Part shown: positions 42,895 through 51,939 of the stretch, one piece after another
Numbering within the stretch: the stretch's first letter is position 1
How the letters are laid out: the number at the start of each line of letters is the position of its first letter
NCBI GenBank assembly: GCA_964454975.1
Contig: CAYVVD010000010.1
Location: 1-64,000, forward strand
DNA length: 64,000 nt
Direction of reading: 5' to 3'
Origin: CAYVVD01 sp964454975
GTDB taxonomy: Bacteria; Bacteroidota; Ignavibacteria; Kapaibacteriales; UBA2268
Position numbers and translations under genes: made by a program
The notes under the pieces: generated by a model
Database searches by the model: none
The model's input: only the letters and a program-made list of their open reading frames with translations
Told to the model about the DNA's origin: nothing

Positions 42895-43608
42895 TTAAGA
42901 CAAATAGGAATTTAATTTTACCGGAGGCATCACCTCTGCCGGTTCTTTGCCTTTGCTGAATATTCTTGCGCCTGTGCTGCCTTTAAGAGTGTATTTATCA
43001 CCTTCCACATGTATCATGCAACCCTCGCGCAAGCCGACAACAGGCAAATCATTGAATACAAGGTATTCGTTGATCCGGGTTTCACGGGTTTCACCTTTAT
43101 GAGTTGAACCCGGTTCAGGATCGAGGTAGTGAGGATTAATCTGGAATGGTATCAGATTCAACGCCGTGAAAGTGCCAAGCTCTCTAACAGGCATGTCATT
43201 TGTTGTCATTATCGTCGGGCATGTAATGTTTGAGCCTGCACTTGTACCGATGTAGGGTATTCCGTCCATGACCTTGTTTCGCAATTCATCAACTAATCCG
43301 AAATCATACAAACCGCTGAGCAGGACAAATGTATTGCCTCCGCCGATAAATACAGCTTCAGCATCCCGAATTGCTTGAACAGGGTCTATATGCTCATGAA
43401 CAGACTCCAGCTCATATCCAATCTGCCTGAACCTTTCACTGGCTTTTCCTGCATATTCATTATAACTTATTCCTGATGGCCTGGCAAAAGGAACAAATGT
43501 AACCTTCTTTATTTCACTGCCTAAGAATGATTTGATTTCGCTTTCGCAATGGTCCAGGTAACCGCTTCCGTGTAATGTAGAATTGCTTACTAATAGTAAT
43601 TTTTTCAT
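42895..43608 (-). CDS. pepE: Peptidase E (S51 dipeptidase)
   Basis: Cytosolic dipeptidase that cleaves N-terminal aspartyl dipeptides. The 237-aa product has VTFVPFARPSG, the GGGNTFVLL loop, the nucleophile elbow GTSAGSN with its catalytic Ser, and a late GLREGCMIHVEGD with further conserved residues. It shares one base with the stop codon of the upstream M15 peptidase gene (TAATG), so the two are coupled and may act in sequence on peptides. Confidence 0.92.
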   Translation of the reverse strand: MKKLLLVSNSTLHGSGYLDHCESEIKSFLGSEIKKVTFVPFARPSGISYNEYAGKASERFRQIGYELESVHEHIDPVQAIRDAEAVFIGGGNTFVLLSGLYDFGLVDELRNKVMDGIPYIGTSAGSNITCPTIMTTNDMPVRELGTFTALNLIPFQINPHYLDPEPGSTHKGETRETRINEYLVFNDLPVVGLREGCMIHVEGDKYTLKGSTGARIFSKGKEPAEVMPPVKLNSYLS

Positions 43609-44210
43609 TAATCCGCCTTGTCAAAATGATGATAATCTTTGTATGAATTAAATTCGCCGCCCCAACGCCAGCCGCGTTTTTTGAACTCTTTTACAAGCTT
43701 ATGATTTATGTCAAAAACACCGGGATTGCCTTTTTTATACTCGCCGCTTCCCGGGCTGGTCTTCCCGTCTTTATAAACAACAGGGTTGAGTAATGGATTA
43801 ATATCAACAGCCCTGCCGAATGAATGGTTGGACAGGCGTTTTGTCCCTGCAATAAACCTGTAATTAAAAGCAGAGCTATTATTATCCTCCATAGAGGCAT
43901 CGTCAGACCAGGCGTAGGCGACAATCGGAACAACCTTATCGACCGGGAATTTTGTTTCATCAATAATGCCAAAGAGTTCAATAATATCCTGTTTCACGGA
44001 CTTATTTACAAGCAACTGGCCTTTTCTCCTGGAGCCGTCGAAGTTAGTGTAATATACATCAATCAGAACAATCGAGTCGAGCACTTGCTTCGGAGCTTCT
44101 GTCCCTGTTATGGCTTCACTAAAGGACATATTGCTGTCAATTTTGTAATGATTGCCGTTGAATGATGTGAAAATCAAATAAAATATAAGTATTGGAATAA
44201 ATCGCTTCAT
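43608..44210 (-). CDS. M15-family D-alanyl-D-alanine carboxypeptidase-like peptidase
   Basis: A 200-aa exported peptidase: an N-terminal hydrophobic signal (FIPILIFYLIFTSF), then the M15 zinc site SNHSFGRAVDINP (His, Asp) and DYHHFDKAD (His), with GWRWGGEFNSYKDYHHF before it. The family trims peptidoglycan peptides; whether it is an LD- or DD-peptidase cannot be read. It is the first gene of the pair with pepE, consistent with peptide recycling. Confidence 0.85.
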   Translation of the reverse strand: MKRFIPILIFYLIFTSFNGNHYKIDSNMSFSEAITGTEAPKQVLDSIVLIDVYYTNFDGSRRKGQLLVNKSVKQDIIELFGIIDETKFPVDKVVPIVAYAWSDDASMEDNNSSAFNYRFIAGTKRLSNHSFGRAVDINPLLNPVVYKDGKTSPGSGEYKKGNPGVFDINHKLVKEFKKRGWRWGGEFNSYKDYHHFDKAD

Positions 44211-44218
44211 AATTCAAA

Positions 44219-44292
44219 TAATTTGTGGATTTTTTGTTTGCATGTTATGAAAATTCAATTACTTAATGTTAATTTTCCCTCCCCACAAATTA
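44219..44292. repeat. 10-bp inverted arms in the divergent gap before the ferritin-like remnant
   Basis: TAATTTGTGG (44219-44228) and CCACAAATTA (44283-44292) are perfect inverted arms separated by 54 bp, between the minus-strand M15 peptidase and the plus-strand ferritin-like pseudogene. This could be a pair of regulator half-sites; no regulator is known. Confidence 0.35.
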
Positions 44293-44330
44293 ACAAGTAC
44301 TTTTATTAATCCAAACATAGGAGTGGTTAA

Positions 44331-44750
44331 ATGAGAGAAGTGACTCTTAAAGATGTGATATTGACAGCAATAAGGGCAGAAGAACTTGGCGCAAAAATAT
44401 ATGAAGACCTGGCAGTTATATACGCTTATGACTCAGAGCTAAAGGGGCTTTTCGAGTTTCTCGCAGAGGACGAAGAAGACCATTAGAAGCAATTTGAGAA
44501 CCTGCTGAAAATTGCCCCTGAGAAAAAATACAAACCTACAGATGTTGACATCTTAAATTTTTCGATGAGCTTGAAAAAATTACCGACCTCAAACCAAGTG
44601 ATGTAATTTCACTTGCATACCGGTTTGAAAAAGAGGTCGTTCTGTTTTATCTTGGATTAAAAGATATTCTCGGAGGTCATGTTTGGTTCGATTAAATCAT
44701 CAGGATCGAAAAAGGGTACATGACTAAGCCGGGACAATATAAAACATCAG
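44331..44750 (+). pseudogene. Ferritin-like (rubrerythrin-type) protein, broken by two stops and a frameshift
   Basis: Reading from the ATG at 44331 gives a ferritin-like first helix pair (VILTAIRAEELGAKIYEDL, then LKGLFEFLAEDEEDH). A TAG interrupts at 44484, after which KQFENLLKIAPEKKYKPTDVDI continues in the same frame. At about 44551-44557 one base is missing; the next frame reads FFDELEKITDLKPSDVISLA and YRFEKEVVLFYLGLKDIL, the second helix pair with its EXXXXFY pattern. A TAA at 44693 interrupts again before IIRIEKGYMTK. The metal-binding Glu/His pattern is still visible, so decay is recent. The end is approximate. GGAG lies upstream. Confidence 0.8.
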
Positions 44751-44759
44751 GCCAATACC

Positions 44760-45584
44760 GTGGAACAAGCCTTAAACAAAGCAGCAGAGGAAGAGTTTCT
44801 TAATATTGGCGGAAGCAGTATCTATAGCTGCAAATGGACGGTAGAAAAGGAATCGGGGCCGCCTTTGGTATTCATGCATGAAGGGCTTGGTTCTGTGGAA
44901 TCATGGCTGGATATACCTGCTTCGCTTTCAAAAACACTAAGTTGCAATTGTTTCGCATACGACCGCAGGGGCTATGGCAAGTCAGAGGATTATAACTTTG
45001 AAGGCGATGCTGAGTTCATGGATAAAGAGGCTGATGTATTTCTTCCAAAATACATTGAAGCAATTGGTATTGATAAGCCTGTTCTAATAGGCCATTCGGA
45101 TGGAGCTGCCATTTCGCTGATTTACGGTGCGCGCAATCCTGACAAGATATATGGTGTTGTAGCGATTGCAGCACATGCAGTAGTTGATGAAGATGCAATA
45201 GAAGGTATAAAAGACACACTTGCAAATTCGCAGGACAAATTGATGGAAAGGCTTGTAAATCTGCATGGGGACAAAGCAGAGCAGGTGCTGAGAAATTGGA
45301 GCAGTACATGGCTGTCTGATGAACTCGGCAATTTTGATATTTGTTTTGAGCTAACCTCGCTTTACAGGCCAGTACTTGCAATACAGGGAGAAGACGATAA
45401 ATACGCCACCGAATGGCAGCTTGAGCAGATTGAGAAGAATCTCCCCGATTGTACTTCTATGATGATTTCCGGTTGGGGGCACAGCCCGCAATACAAGCAT
45501 AAAAAGCAATTAACATGTATTATCGAACACTTCTACAAGCTGCATTTTATGCGCGGGTTTGGCCTTTCGTTATATCAAGCCTGA
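44760..45584 (+). CDS. Alpha/beta-fold hydrolase
   Basis: A 274-aa soluble hydrolase. It has the oxyanion HEGLG, YDRRGYGKSED, the nucleophile elbow GHSDGAA (Ser), and the late GWGHSPQ with the catalytic His; an acidic residue sits in IQGEDDKYAT. The start is a GTG with no clear ribosome site; it lies right after the ferritin-like remnant, so the original start may differ. The last 38 bp overlap the convergent smc gene. The substrate is unknown. Confidence 0.84.
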   Translation: MEQALNKAAEEEFLNIGGSSIYSCKWTVEKESGPPLVFMHEGLGSVESWLDIPASLSKTLSCNCFAYDRRGYGKSEDYNFEGDAEFMDKEADVFLPKYIEAIGIDKPVLIGHSDGAAISLIYGARNPDKIYGVVAIAAHAVVDEDAIEGIKDTLANSQDKLMERLVNLHGDKAEQVLRNWSSTWLSDELGNFDICFELTSLYRPVLAIQGEDDKYATEWQLEQIEKNLPDCTSMMISGWGHSPQYKHKKQLTCIIEHFYKLHFMRGFGLSLYQA

Positions 45585-48500
45585 CAGAAACAATCTTGCT
45601 GACACCTTCTTCCTGCATTGTAATGCCATATAGTGTATCGGCTGCTGCCATAGTTTTCTTGTTGTGGGTTACGACAAGGAACTGGGTCCTGTCGCTGAAT
45701 TTGCGGATTAGAGATACGAATTTGACTATGTTGTTATCATCCAGGGGTGCATCTACTTCATCAAGGATACAAAATGGGCTTGGCTTCACGAGGTAAATGG
45801 CAAACAGAAGCGCTATGGCGGTTAGGGTTTTTTCACCGCCTGAAAGCATTTCAATTGTGTGAGGCCTTTTGCCCGGCGGTTTTGCTTTTATATCAATGTC
45901 CGCCTCGAGCGGGTCTCCTTCATCAAGTGAAATATCAGCGTCCCCTTCCTTGCCAAATAATGTAATGAAAAGCTCTTTGAAGTTTTCCCTGATTTGTTCG
46001 AAGGTTTCTCTGAAATTCCTCTGAGCGGTCTTGTTTATCTCGTCAATAGTTTCAACAAGAGTAATTTCTGATTGCTCAAGGTCTGCTACCTGTTGCTTAT
46101 AAAACTCGTATCGTTCATTTTCTTTTTCAAATTCCTCGAGAGCCATAAAGTTCACGTTTCCGATTCCGGAAAGTTTTTCCCTTAGGCTGCTAACCTCGGA
46201 TTCGGCCTCTTCAGTATTAAAATCGGCGTCCGGTTTTTCCAGGGATTCAATATCTGACTGGTAGTTTTCTTTTACTCTCTGGGAGTATGTTTTTATTAGC
46301 AACCTGTTTTCACCCGCTTCGAGTTCGGCGCTGAGGATTTTTTCCCTTGAACGGTCAATTCCCTGTCGTGCTGCGTTTAGGTTTCGTTCGGCATCTTCGA
46401 GCTGTTCCGCCAGTGATTCTCTTGTATCGCGAAGCATATCCTTCCTGGTCTTTACTTCGTTTGATTCTTTTTCAAGTTCCTCAAGGCGAATCCTGAGCAG
46501 CTTTTTTTGTTTGCCAATTTCAATCAACAGTTCATTATTTGTTTCAAGTTCTTTCTTCCGGGAATTATCAACGGAATCAAGGTTTAGGAGCTGAGACTCA
46601 AGGCCTTTGATTTCCCTTTCAATTGATTGTTCTTCGCTCTTTATTTTTACTAAGTCAATTTCTGCATTGCGAAGATTCTCATCAGATATTTTCAACTCTT
46701 CACTCTTATTATCAAACTGTTTCCTGGACTGGTCAAAATTAATCTCAATTTCCTGTTGCAGGGTTTTTAGTTCTTCAAGTTCCTTCATTTCTCCTGAAGT
46801 ACTGCCCTCCAATTCAATAATTTCATCTTGAGCTCTTTTTAAACTGCCTGATGAGAAATCAATCTTATTTTCAAGGGATTCCCTGCTTAACTGTAGAGAA
46901 GCAAGTTTTTGGCGTTGAGCATCAAGCCCGGTTCTAACTGTATTTATCTCTATATCAAGTTTTTGCAGTTGGAGCGAATCAATTTTATGATTGATTTCTA
47001 TTTCGTTGCCTGCAATAGCATTTAGTTCTTTTTGCAGCTTGTCATTTTCTTTCCTGACTGCATTAATCCTGATGTTCTTTCCGAGCGCCTTGCCCTCGTT
47101 GGCATTCAATGAACCGCTGTAAAAAGAACCGTTTGTATTTACAATGCTGCCGTCAGGAGTGATTGCAACACTAACTTTCCCGGATTTGACTGCATTTTCA
47201 GCCAATTCTAAATTTTCAAATAAATAATAGTCAGCAAGAATAATTGAAAGGAATTTCTTAACAGGTTCATCTGCTTCAATAAATGAAACAAGTTTGTTTT
47301 CGGCTTCTTTGCGTAAGTTATTTTCGCCTGTAAATTCCAGAATATCATCAAGGATTATGAAGCCTGCCTTACCTTTATTTTCAGCACTCAATCTTGATAT
47401 GGCACTTTCAGCCTCGCTTTTCGAGGAGACGACGAAATATTTTGCAAATAGCCCAAGAGCTGCTTGCAATGCGGCTTTATAATCATCAGCTATTGAAACT
47501 GCCTCATATAGCAGCGTCTTGCCGGACTCTGGTTCCCATTTTTTATCAGTTAATAAAAATTTCTGCTCCGAACCGGCATCGGTAAGGTTTTCAAGGTAAG
47601 TGATTGTTGAGTTGTTCGAATTGAGTTTGCTGCTGATTTCATCAGCTTTGATTCTGAAATTGCGAAGCGCCTGTTTTAGAGTTTTTCCCTCATTTTTTCC
47701 TTTATCAAGCTTAATTATTAACTTATCAAGATTGGATGATGAACTTTGAATCTCAGCATTTATTGACTTTATTTCTTCATTTTTTTGGAGGAGTTCCTTT
47801 TTATATTGGGCAGATTGTTCTTTTTCTTTATCAATTCTCTCTAAGATGTTTTTCTTTCTCCCGGCCAATCTTTGTTCATTGCTTTTAATGGTTTGAATAC
47901 GGGTTCTTGTATTGATTAACTGTTCATTAAACCTGTCTAATTCTGCCCGGGCATCTGAAACTGAATTTTGGATGTATTCTTTTGCGGATCTAACTTCTTC
48001 TGCAGTTTCTTCGAGGGAAGCTTTTTTAGATGTTATTTCAGCGAGCAGCTTTTGTTTTGTAACAATTTCATCATGAATATTTTTCTTGCCGGCTACAGAT
48101 GACTCTATCTCACCCTCGAGCCTGCCAATCATGTTATTGGCATTATTTAGCTTTTCTTCAAGCAGTGCAATTTCTTTTCCTGTTTCGGCAATATCCGAAC
48201 TTAGACCTTCTGCCTTTGCAAGAGTATCCGAATATTGTTTTTCGGCTTTTTGTACATCCTGCTTTAGTGCGTTGTAAGTGTGATTTAATTCACTTATGTC
48301 CTTTTCCTGTTTGCTGTGCTCGTTCTGAAGGGATTTGATTAAATCATCAGCCTTCTTAGTTTCGCTCAACTTAATATCATAATTATACTTGATGATTTTA
48401 AGGTCAAGCTCTTTTACCTGGCTTACGAGCTTGTTGTAGCGGCGTGTTTTTGCTGCCTGCCTTTGCAGTGAGTTAACATTTTTTTCTACTTCCGATAACA

Positions 48501-49080
48501 GGTCTTTCACCCTTTCCAAGTCGTGTCTGACAGTATCAAGTTTTCTCGATGTCTCCTTACGTCTTAGTTTGTATTTTGTAATTCCTGCAGCCTCCTCAAA
48601 GAGGCTTCTGCGTTCATCAACCTTGCCGCTGAGTATTGCCTCGACCATCTTAAGCTCAATGACTGAGTAGGAATCGGGTCCCATCCCGGTATCCATGAAT
48701 AAGTCATAAATATCGCGCAGGCGGCAGCGTGTATTATTAAGCATATAGCGGCTTTCACCGTTTCGAAGGAGGCGGCGGGTTATTCTAACCTGGGAATATT
48801 CAAGAGGGAGTACTCGGTTGTTATTTTCGATAATCATCGAAACTTCGGCCAAGCCCAAAGGTTTCCTGCTTTTAGTTCCATTGAAAATTACATTTTCCAT
48901 TATATCGGAACGCAGGACAGATGTCTTCTGTTCACCAAGTACCCAGCGGATAGCATCCACTATATTGGTTTTGCCACATCCATTTGGCCCGACAAGAGCA
49001 GAAATGCCATCGGTAAATTTAAAATTAGTCTTTTGGGCAAACGACTTAAAACCGAATATTTCTAATTCCGATAAATACAT
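45547..49080 (-). CDS. smc: Chromosome segregation protein SMC
   Basis: ATP-driven chromosome-organising protein that works with ScpA/ScpB. The 1177-aa product has Walker A GPNGCGKTN (31-39), long coiled coils (about 165-500 and 680-1000), a hinge (about 510-660, with LLYEAVSIADDYKAALQAALGLFAKYFVV), and the C-terminal head with LSGGEKTLTAIALLFAIY and Walker B PFCILDEVDAPLDDNN. Full length and intact. ScpA/B are not in the window. Confidence 0.97.
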   Translation of the reverse strand: MYLSELEIFGFKSFAQKTNFKFTDGISALVGPNGCGKTNIVDAIRWVLGEQKTSVLRSDIMENVIFNGTKSRKPLGLAEVSMIIENNNRVLPLEYSQVRITRRLLRNGESRYMLNNTRCRLRDIYDLFMDTGMGPDSYSVIELKMVEAILSGKVDERRSLFEEAAGITKYKLRRKETSRKLDTVRHDLERVKDLLSEVEKNVNSLQRQAAKTRRYNKLVSQVKELDLKIIKYNYDIKLSETKKADDLIKSLQNEHSKQEKDISELNHTYNALKQDVQKAEKQYSDTLAKAEGLSSDIAETGKEIALLEEKLNNANNMIGRLEGEIESSVAGKKNIHDEIVTKQKLLAEITSKKASLEETAEEVRSAKEYIQNSVSDARAELDRFNEQLINTRTRIQTIKSNEQRLAGRKKNILERIDKEKEQSAQYKKELLQKNEEIKSINAEIQSSSSNLDKLIIKLDKGKNEGKTLKQALRNFRIKADEISSKLNSNNSTITYLENLTDAGSEQKFLLTDKKWEPESGKTLLYEAVSIADDYKAALQAALGLFAKYFVVSSKSEAESAISRLSAENKGKAGFIILDDILEFTGENNLRKEAENKLVSFIEADEPVKKFLSIILADYYLFENLELAENAVKSGKVSVAITPDGSIVNTNGSFYSGSLNANEGKALGKNIRINAVRKENDKLQKELNAIAGNEIEINHKIDSLQLQKLDIEINTVRTGLDAQRQKLASLQLSRESLENKIDFSSGSLKRAQDEIIELEGSTSGEMKELEELKTLQQEIEINFDQSRKQFDNKSEELKISDENLRNAEIDLVKIKSEEQSIEREIKGLESQLLNLDSVDNSRKKELETNNELLIEIGKQKKLLRIRLEELEKESNEVKTRKDMLRDTRESLAEQLEDAERNLNAARQGIDRSREKILSAELEAGENRLLIKTYSQRVKENYQSDIESLEKPDADFNTEEAESEVSSLREKLSGIGNVNFMALEEFEKENERYEFYKQQVADLEQSEITLVETIDEINKTAQRNFRETFEQIRENFKELFITLFGKEGDADISLDEGDPLEADIDIKAKPPGKRPHTIEMLSGGEKTLTAIALLFAIYLVKPSPFCILDEVDAPLDDNNIVKFVSLIRKFSDRTQFLVVTHNKKTMAAADTLYGITMQEEGVSKIVSVRLDITKGQTRA

Positions 49081-49156
49081 ATAATGGCAATTTTAATCCG
49101 GAAAAAACAACAAGATAAAAATTCAAAAGAAAATTAAGGCTTTATTGTTTTCCACA

Positions 49157-49681
49157 TTAAAATCCCCTCTTTGGCATTTTAATAAACATTGCGAAAACTG
49201 CAAACACAGTTGTATATAACGAAATGGCCAGGCCGTTTTCGATGAAAAAGCTGGTATACGAAAGCTCGCTTGCTTTTATGTAGAAAAAGAAGTAGACCAG
49301 GTTATGCACAAGCGAACTTAAGAAAACTATCAAAAGGAACCGGAGGCTTCCGATTGTACGTGCAGTCTTGCCTTCGCGGTAAAAAAAACCGGCGACAAAT
49401 GCTGCTATTGTCTTTGAGAGTGCGTTTGTACCAACTACATCGTTGGTTATAATATCGAACATCAGGCCAATAAAAAATCCGGCAAATAAACCTGTGAAGC
49501 GCCCTTCAGAAAGCGCTATCCAAACTGCGAGAATCAATAGCAGGTCCGGTGTAAAGCCCCATAAACTAAATAGGTTAAGGACAAGGATGTGGACAAGCAG
49601 CAGCAGAAGGGTGCTTATTGCATAGCCAATATAGCGCAAACCTCTGTCATTTATACCTTTTTTTCCTGCTGTTACTTTCAT
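49157..49681 (-). CDS. mreD: Rod-shape-determining protein MreD
   Basis: A 174-aa inner membrane protein with five or six hydrophobic segments, including the FTPDLLLILAVWIALSEGRFTGLFAGFFIGLMFD block of MreD, which sits with MreC in the elongasome. It lies one base after mreC stops and is the last gene of mreBCD. Confidence 0.9.
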   Translation of the reverse strand: MKVTAGKKGINDRGLRYIGYAISTLLLLLVHILVLNLFSLWGFTPDLLLILAVWIALSEGRFTGLFAGFFIGLMFDIITNDVVGTNALSKTIAAFVAGFFYREGKTARTIGSLRFLLIVFLSSLVHNLVYFFFYIKASELSYTSFFIENGLAISLYTTVFAVFAMFIKMPKRGF

Positions 49682-49682
49682 C

Positions 49683-50531
49683 TTACCTTTTGAATGATTT
49701 CAGTTTCTCTTCCATTTCGAGTATAAGCTTCCTCCTCTCTTCATCGGGAAGTTCCATTACAACAAATACTTGCTGTACGCTTGCAAAGTCCACGTAGGGC
49801 ATTATCACAATCTTCAAGAAAAGCGAAGACTGGTCTTTTTCAATCGCCTGAACTTCACCAATAGGGACTTCTTCCGGGTATTTATTGCTGTAGTTTGATG
49901 TAATTATTATATCGCCAATCTGTACATCAAAGGATTCGGGAATGTTCTTGAGAAGAAGCTTATCACTTCCATCCCATATAATGATACCATCAATTCCTGC
50001 CCTGATAATCTTACCTGAGATCCTAACGTTTCGGTTGAGTATAGATTCGACAAGAGCGTAATTGCTATGGCTTCCTACAACAGTACCAACAAGCCCAGCA
50101 TCAGTCCTCACCGCCATTCCGGTTTTAATACCGTCTTCGACGCCCTTGTTGATAGTATAATAGTGCCTCAACTCAATTGAATTCTTGCCGACTATTTCTG
50201 CGCTCAATATATTTTCCTGTTCCTGTAGCTTATAATTTAACATATCCCGGAGGCGGCGATTTTCAATGAGTGCACTGCGCATCCTGATAACTTCAGATGA
50301 AAGCTCAAGGTTGAGCTCTCTAACTGCACGGTTTTCTGTACGGAGAGCTCCCGGATTGGGAATCCATGCGAATAATTCCTGCATCCAACCCACGCTGCCA
50401 ATAACAAATGCCCGAAAGCCCCCCAGCCGGGACACACCGCCGAGTGAGATCAACGACAGGCTTATGATTACCAGCGAAGTAAATGCTATGTAATCTCTGA
50501 ACTTAGCAACAAAATTTATGAATCCCTGCAT
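49683..50531 (-). CDS. mreC: Rod-shape-determining protein MreC
   Basis: Periplasmic scaffold of the elongation complex. The 282-aa protein has one N-terminal membrane segment (about 14-34), a coiled coil (about 60-105, ELNLELSSEVIRMRSALIENRRLRDML), and the beta-rich MreC domain with NSIELRHYYTINKGVEDGIKTGMAVRTDAGLVGTV and IGDIIITSNYSNKYPEEVPIGEV. It lies between mreB and mreD. A 232-bp gap with an inverted repeat separates it from mreB. Confidence 0.94.
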   Translation of the reverse strand: MQGFINFVAKFRDYIAFTSLVIISLSLISLGGVSRLGGFRAFVIGSVGWMQELFAWIPNPGALRTENRAVRELNLELSSEVIRMRSALIENRRLRDMLNYKLQEQENILSAEIVGKNSIELRHYYTINKGVEDGIKTGMAVRTDAGLVGTVVGSHSNYALVESILNRNVRISGKIIRAGIDGIIIWDGSDKLLLKNIPESFDVQIGDIIITSNYSNKYPEEVPIGEVQAIEKDQSSLFLKIVIMPYVDFASVQQVFVVMELPDEERRKLILEMEEKLKSFKR

Positions 50532-50623
50532 GTTCAGAAATGATTAATAGAGTTAATATATTTGGTTGGTTTAATATCATCTGAGGTAGAGTTCAAAGTA
50601 ATCCGGCCACCTGTATTTATCAG

Positions 50624-50713
50624 ATTGTCAGCCACACTTCGACTTCGAACGGCGTGACTCATAAAATAACTGCACAAAAAGTGTCTGGCTGAGCGGAGTC
50701 GAAACCTGACAAT
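50624..50713. repeat. Imperfect inverted repeat inside the mreB-mreC gap
   Basis: ATTGTCAG (50624-50631) and CTGACAAT (50706-50713), with inner TTCGACT (50638-50644) and AGTCGAA (50697-50703), form a nested long inverted repeat. The GAGCGGAGTCGAA wording is that of common dispersed intergenic repeats. It splits an otherwise compact operon and may reduce mreC expression. Nothing else is seen in this 232-bp gap. Confidence 0.6.
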
Positions 50714-50763
50714 ATATAGCGGATAGTATAATACAGGGAATTGTCAAAACAAAACATTTAATA

Positions 50764-51789
50764 TTAATACCTGGAACTTTTAATTAATACTGAAGAGTAT
50801 TCCGAAAGGCTTTCCATTACCTTGCCTGTTCCCCGGACAACAGCAGTCAGCGGGTCATCAGCTACGTGAACCGGCAGGCTTGTTTCCCGCCTTAATCTTT
50901 CATCAAGCCCTTTTAGCAAAGCCCCGCCACCCGAAAGCATAATTCCGCGGTCGAAAATATCCGCGCTGAGCTCCGGCGGAGTCTTTTCAAGCAGGCTGAG
51001 CACTGCATTTACAATTTCATTCACACATTCAGAAAGCGCTTCGCGAATGTCTATAGAACTTACCTGAATCATTTTAGGTATGCCGGAGACGAGGTCACGG
51101 CCTTTTACTTCAATTTCTATCTCTTCTTCGAGCGGAACCGCAGAGCCAACGCTGCATTTGATCATCTCAGCAGTCCTGTCTCCAATCAATATATTGTGCT
51201 GCCTTCGGAAATACTGCAGGATAGCGTTAGTCATTTCGTCGCCGGCGGTTCTGAGCGATACGTCGCTTACAATTCCGGAAAGGGCAATAACAGCTATTTC
51301 GGTTGTACCGCCGCCAATATCTACAATCATGTTTCCAACCGGTTCATGTACATTCAGTCCAATGCCGATAGCGCCTGCCATTGGTTCGGCAATCAGGTGA
51401 ACTTCCTTTGCGCCGGCATGCTCGCAACTGTCTCGAACAGCTCTTTTCTCAACCTCTGTGATTCCGGAAGGCACGCATACAACAATCCTGCGGGCAGGCT
51501 GCCATGAAAGCGACACCTTGCGAATGAATGCTCTCAACATGCCTTCGGTTATCTCGAAATCAGCGATAGCACCGTCACGGAGCGGACGGATGATTTTGAT
51601 GTCGCGGTGTGTCTTGCCGACCATGGACCGGGCATCATGACCGATTGCTATAATATGCTTACTGGAACGGTCGAACGCAACAATCGAAGGCTCATTGAGT
51701 ACAATACCTTTGCTTTTCATCCAAATAAGGGTATTGGCAGTTCCCAAATCAACTGCTACATCATTTGAAAAGAATCTGAATAGAGCCAT
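50764..51789 (-). CDS. mreB: Rod-shape-determining protein MreB (actin homologue)
   Basis: Forms membrane-bound filaments that direct lateral wall growth. The 341-aa product has phosphate 1 motif VDLGTANTLIWMKSKGIVLNEPSIVAFD, phosphate 2 IVDIGGGTTEIAVIALSGI, CVPSGITEVEKRAVRDSCEHAGA, and the adenosine motif IMLSGGGALLKGLDERLRRET. First gene of mreB-mreC-mreD, implying a rod-shaped cell. Confidence 0.97.
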   Translation of the reverse strand: MALFRFFSNDVAVDLGTANTLIWMKSKGIVLNEPSIVAFDRSSKHIIAIGHDARSMVGKTHRDIKIIRPLRDGAIADFEITEGMLRAFIRKVSLSWQPARRIVVCVPSGITEVEKRAVRDSCEHAGAKEVHLIAEPMAGAIGIGLNVHEPVGNMIVDIGGGTTEIAVIALSGIVSDVSLRTAGDEMTNAILQYFRRQHNILIGDRTAEMIKCSVGSAVPLEEEIEIEVKGRDLVSGIPKMIQVSSIDIREALSECVNEIVNAVLSLLEKTPPELSADIFDRGIMLSGGGALLKGLDERLRRETSLPVHVADDPLTAVVRGTGKVMESLSEYSSVLIKSSRY

Positions 51790-51839
51790 GTAGTTTATTA
51801 ATTATCTACGAGTTAACAGTTTCGCTGCGTCCAAAAATA

Positions 51840-51847
51840 CAAAGATA
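51840..51847 (-). promoter_or_regulatory. -7 box candidate for mreB
   Basis: On the minus strand the sequence reads TATCTTTG, an exact TAnnTTTG match identical to the rho -7 box, 50 nt before the mreB start. A second near-overlapping match, TATTTTTG, lies at 51832-51839. No good -33 TTG is seen at the normal spacing. Confidence 0.4.
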
Positions 51848-51939
51848 CTGAATTTAAAATAAAAAGAATTTTGATTTGCACTTTTCTTTAATTTCATTAC
51901 TTTTATATTTCCACTCCGTTAATTTATTGAATTCTGATA

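Noticed and set aside
44331..44750. Stop-codon recoding (for example TAG readthrough) in the ferritin-like gene
   Set aside because: A frameshift and a second stop (TAA) are also present, and no other gene here needs readthrough, so decay is simpler.
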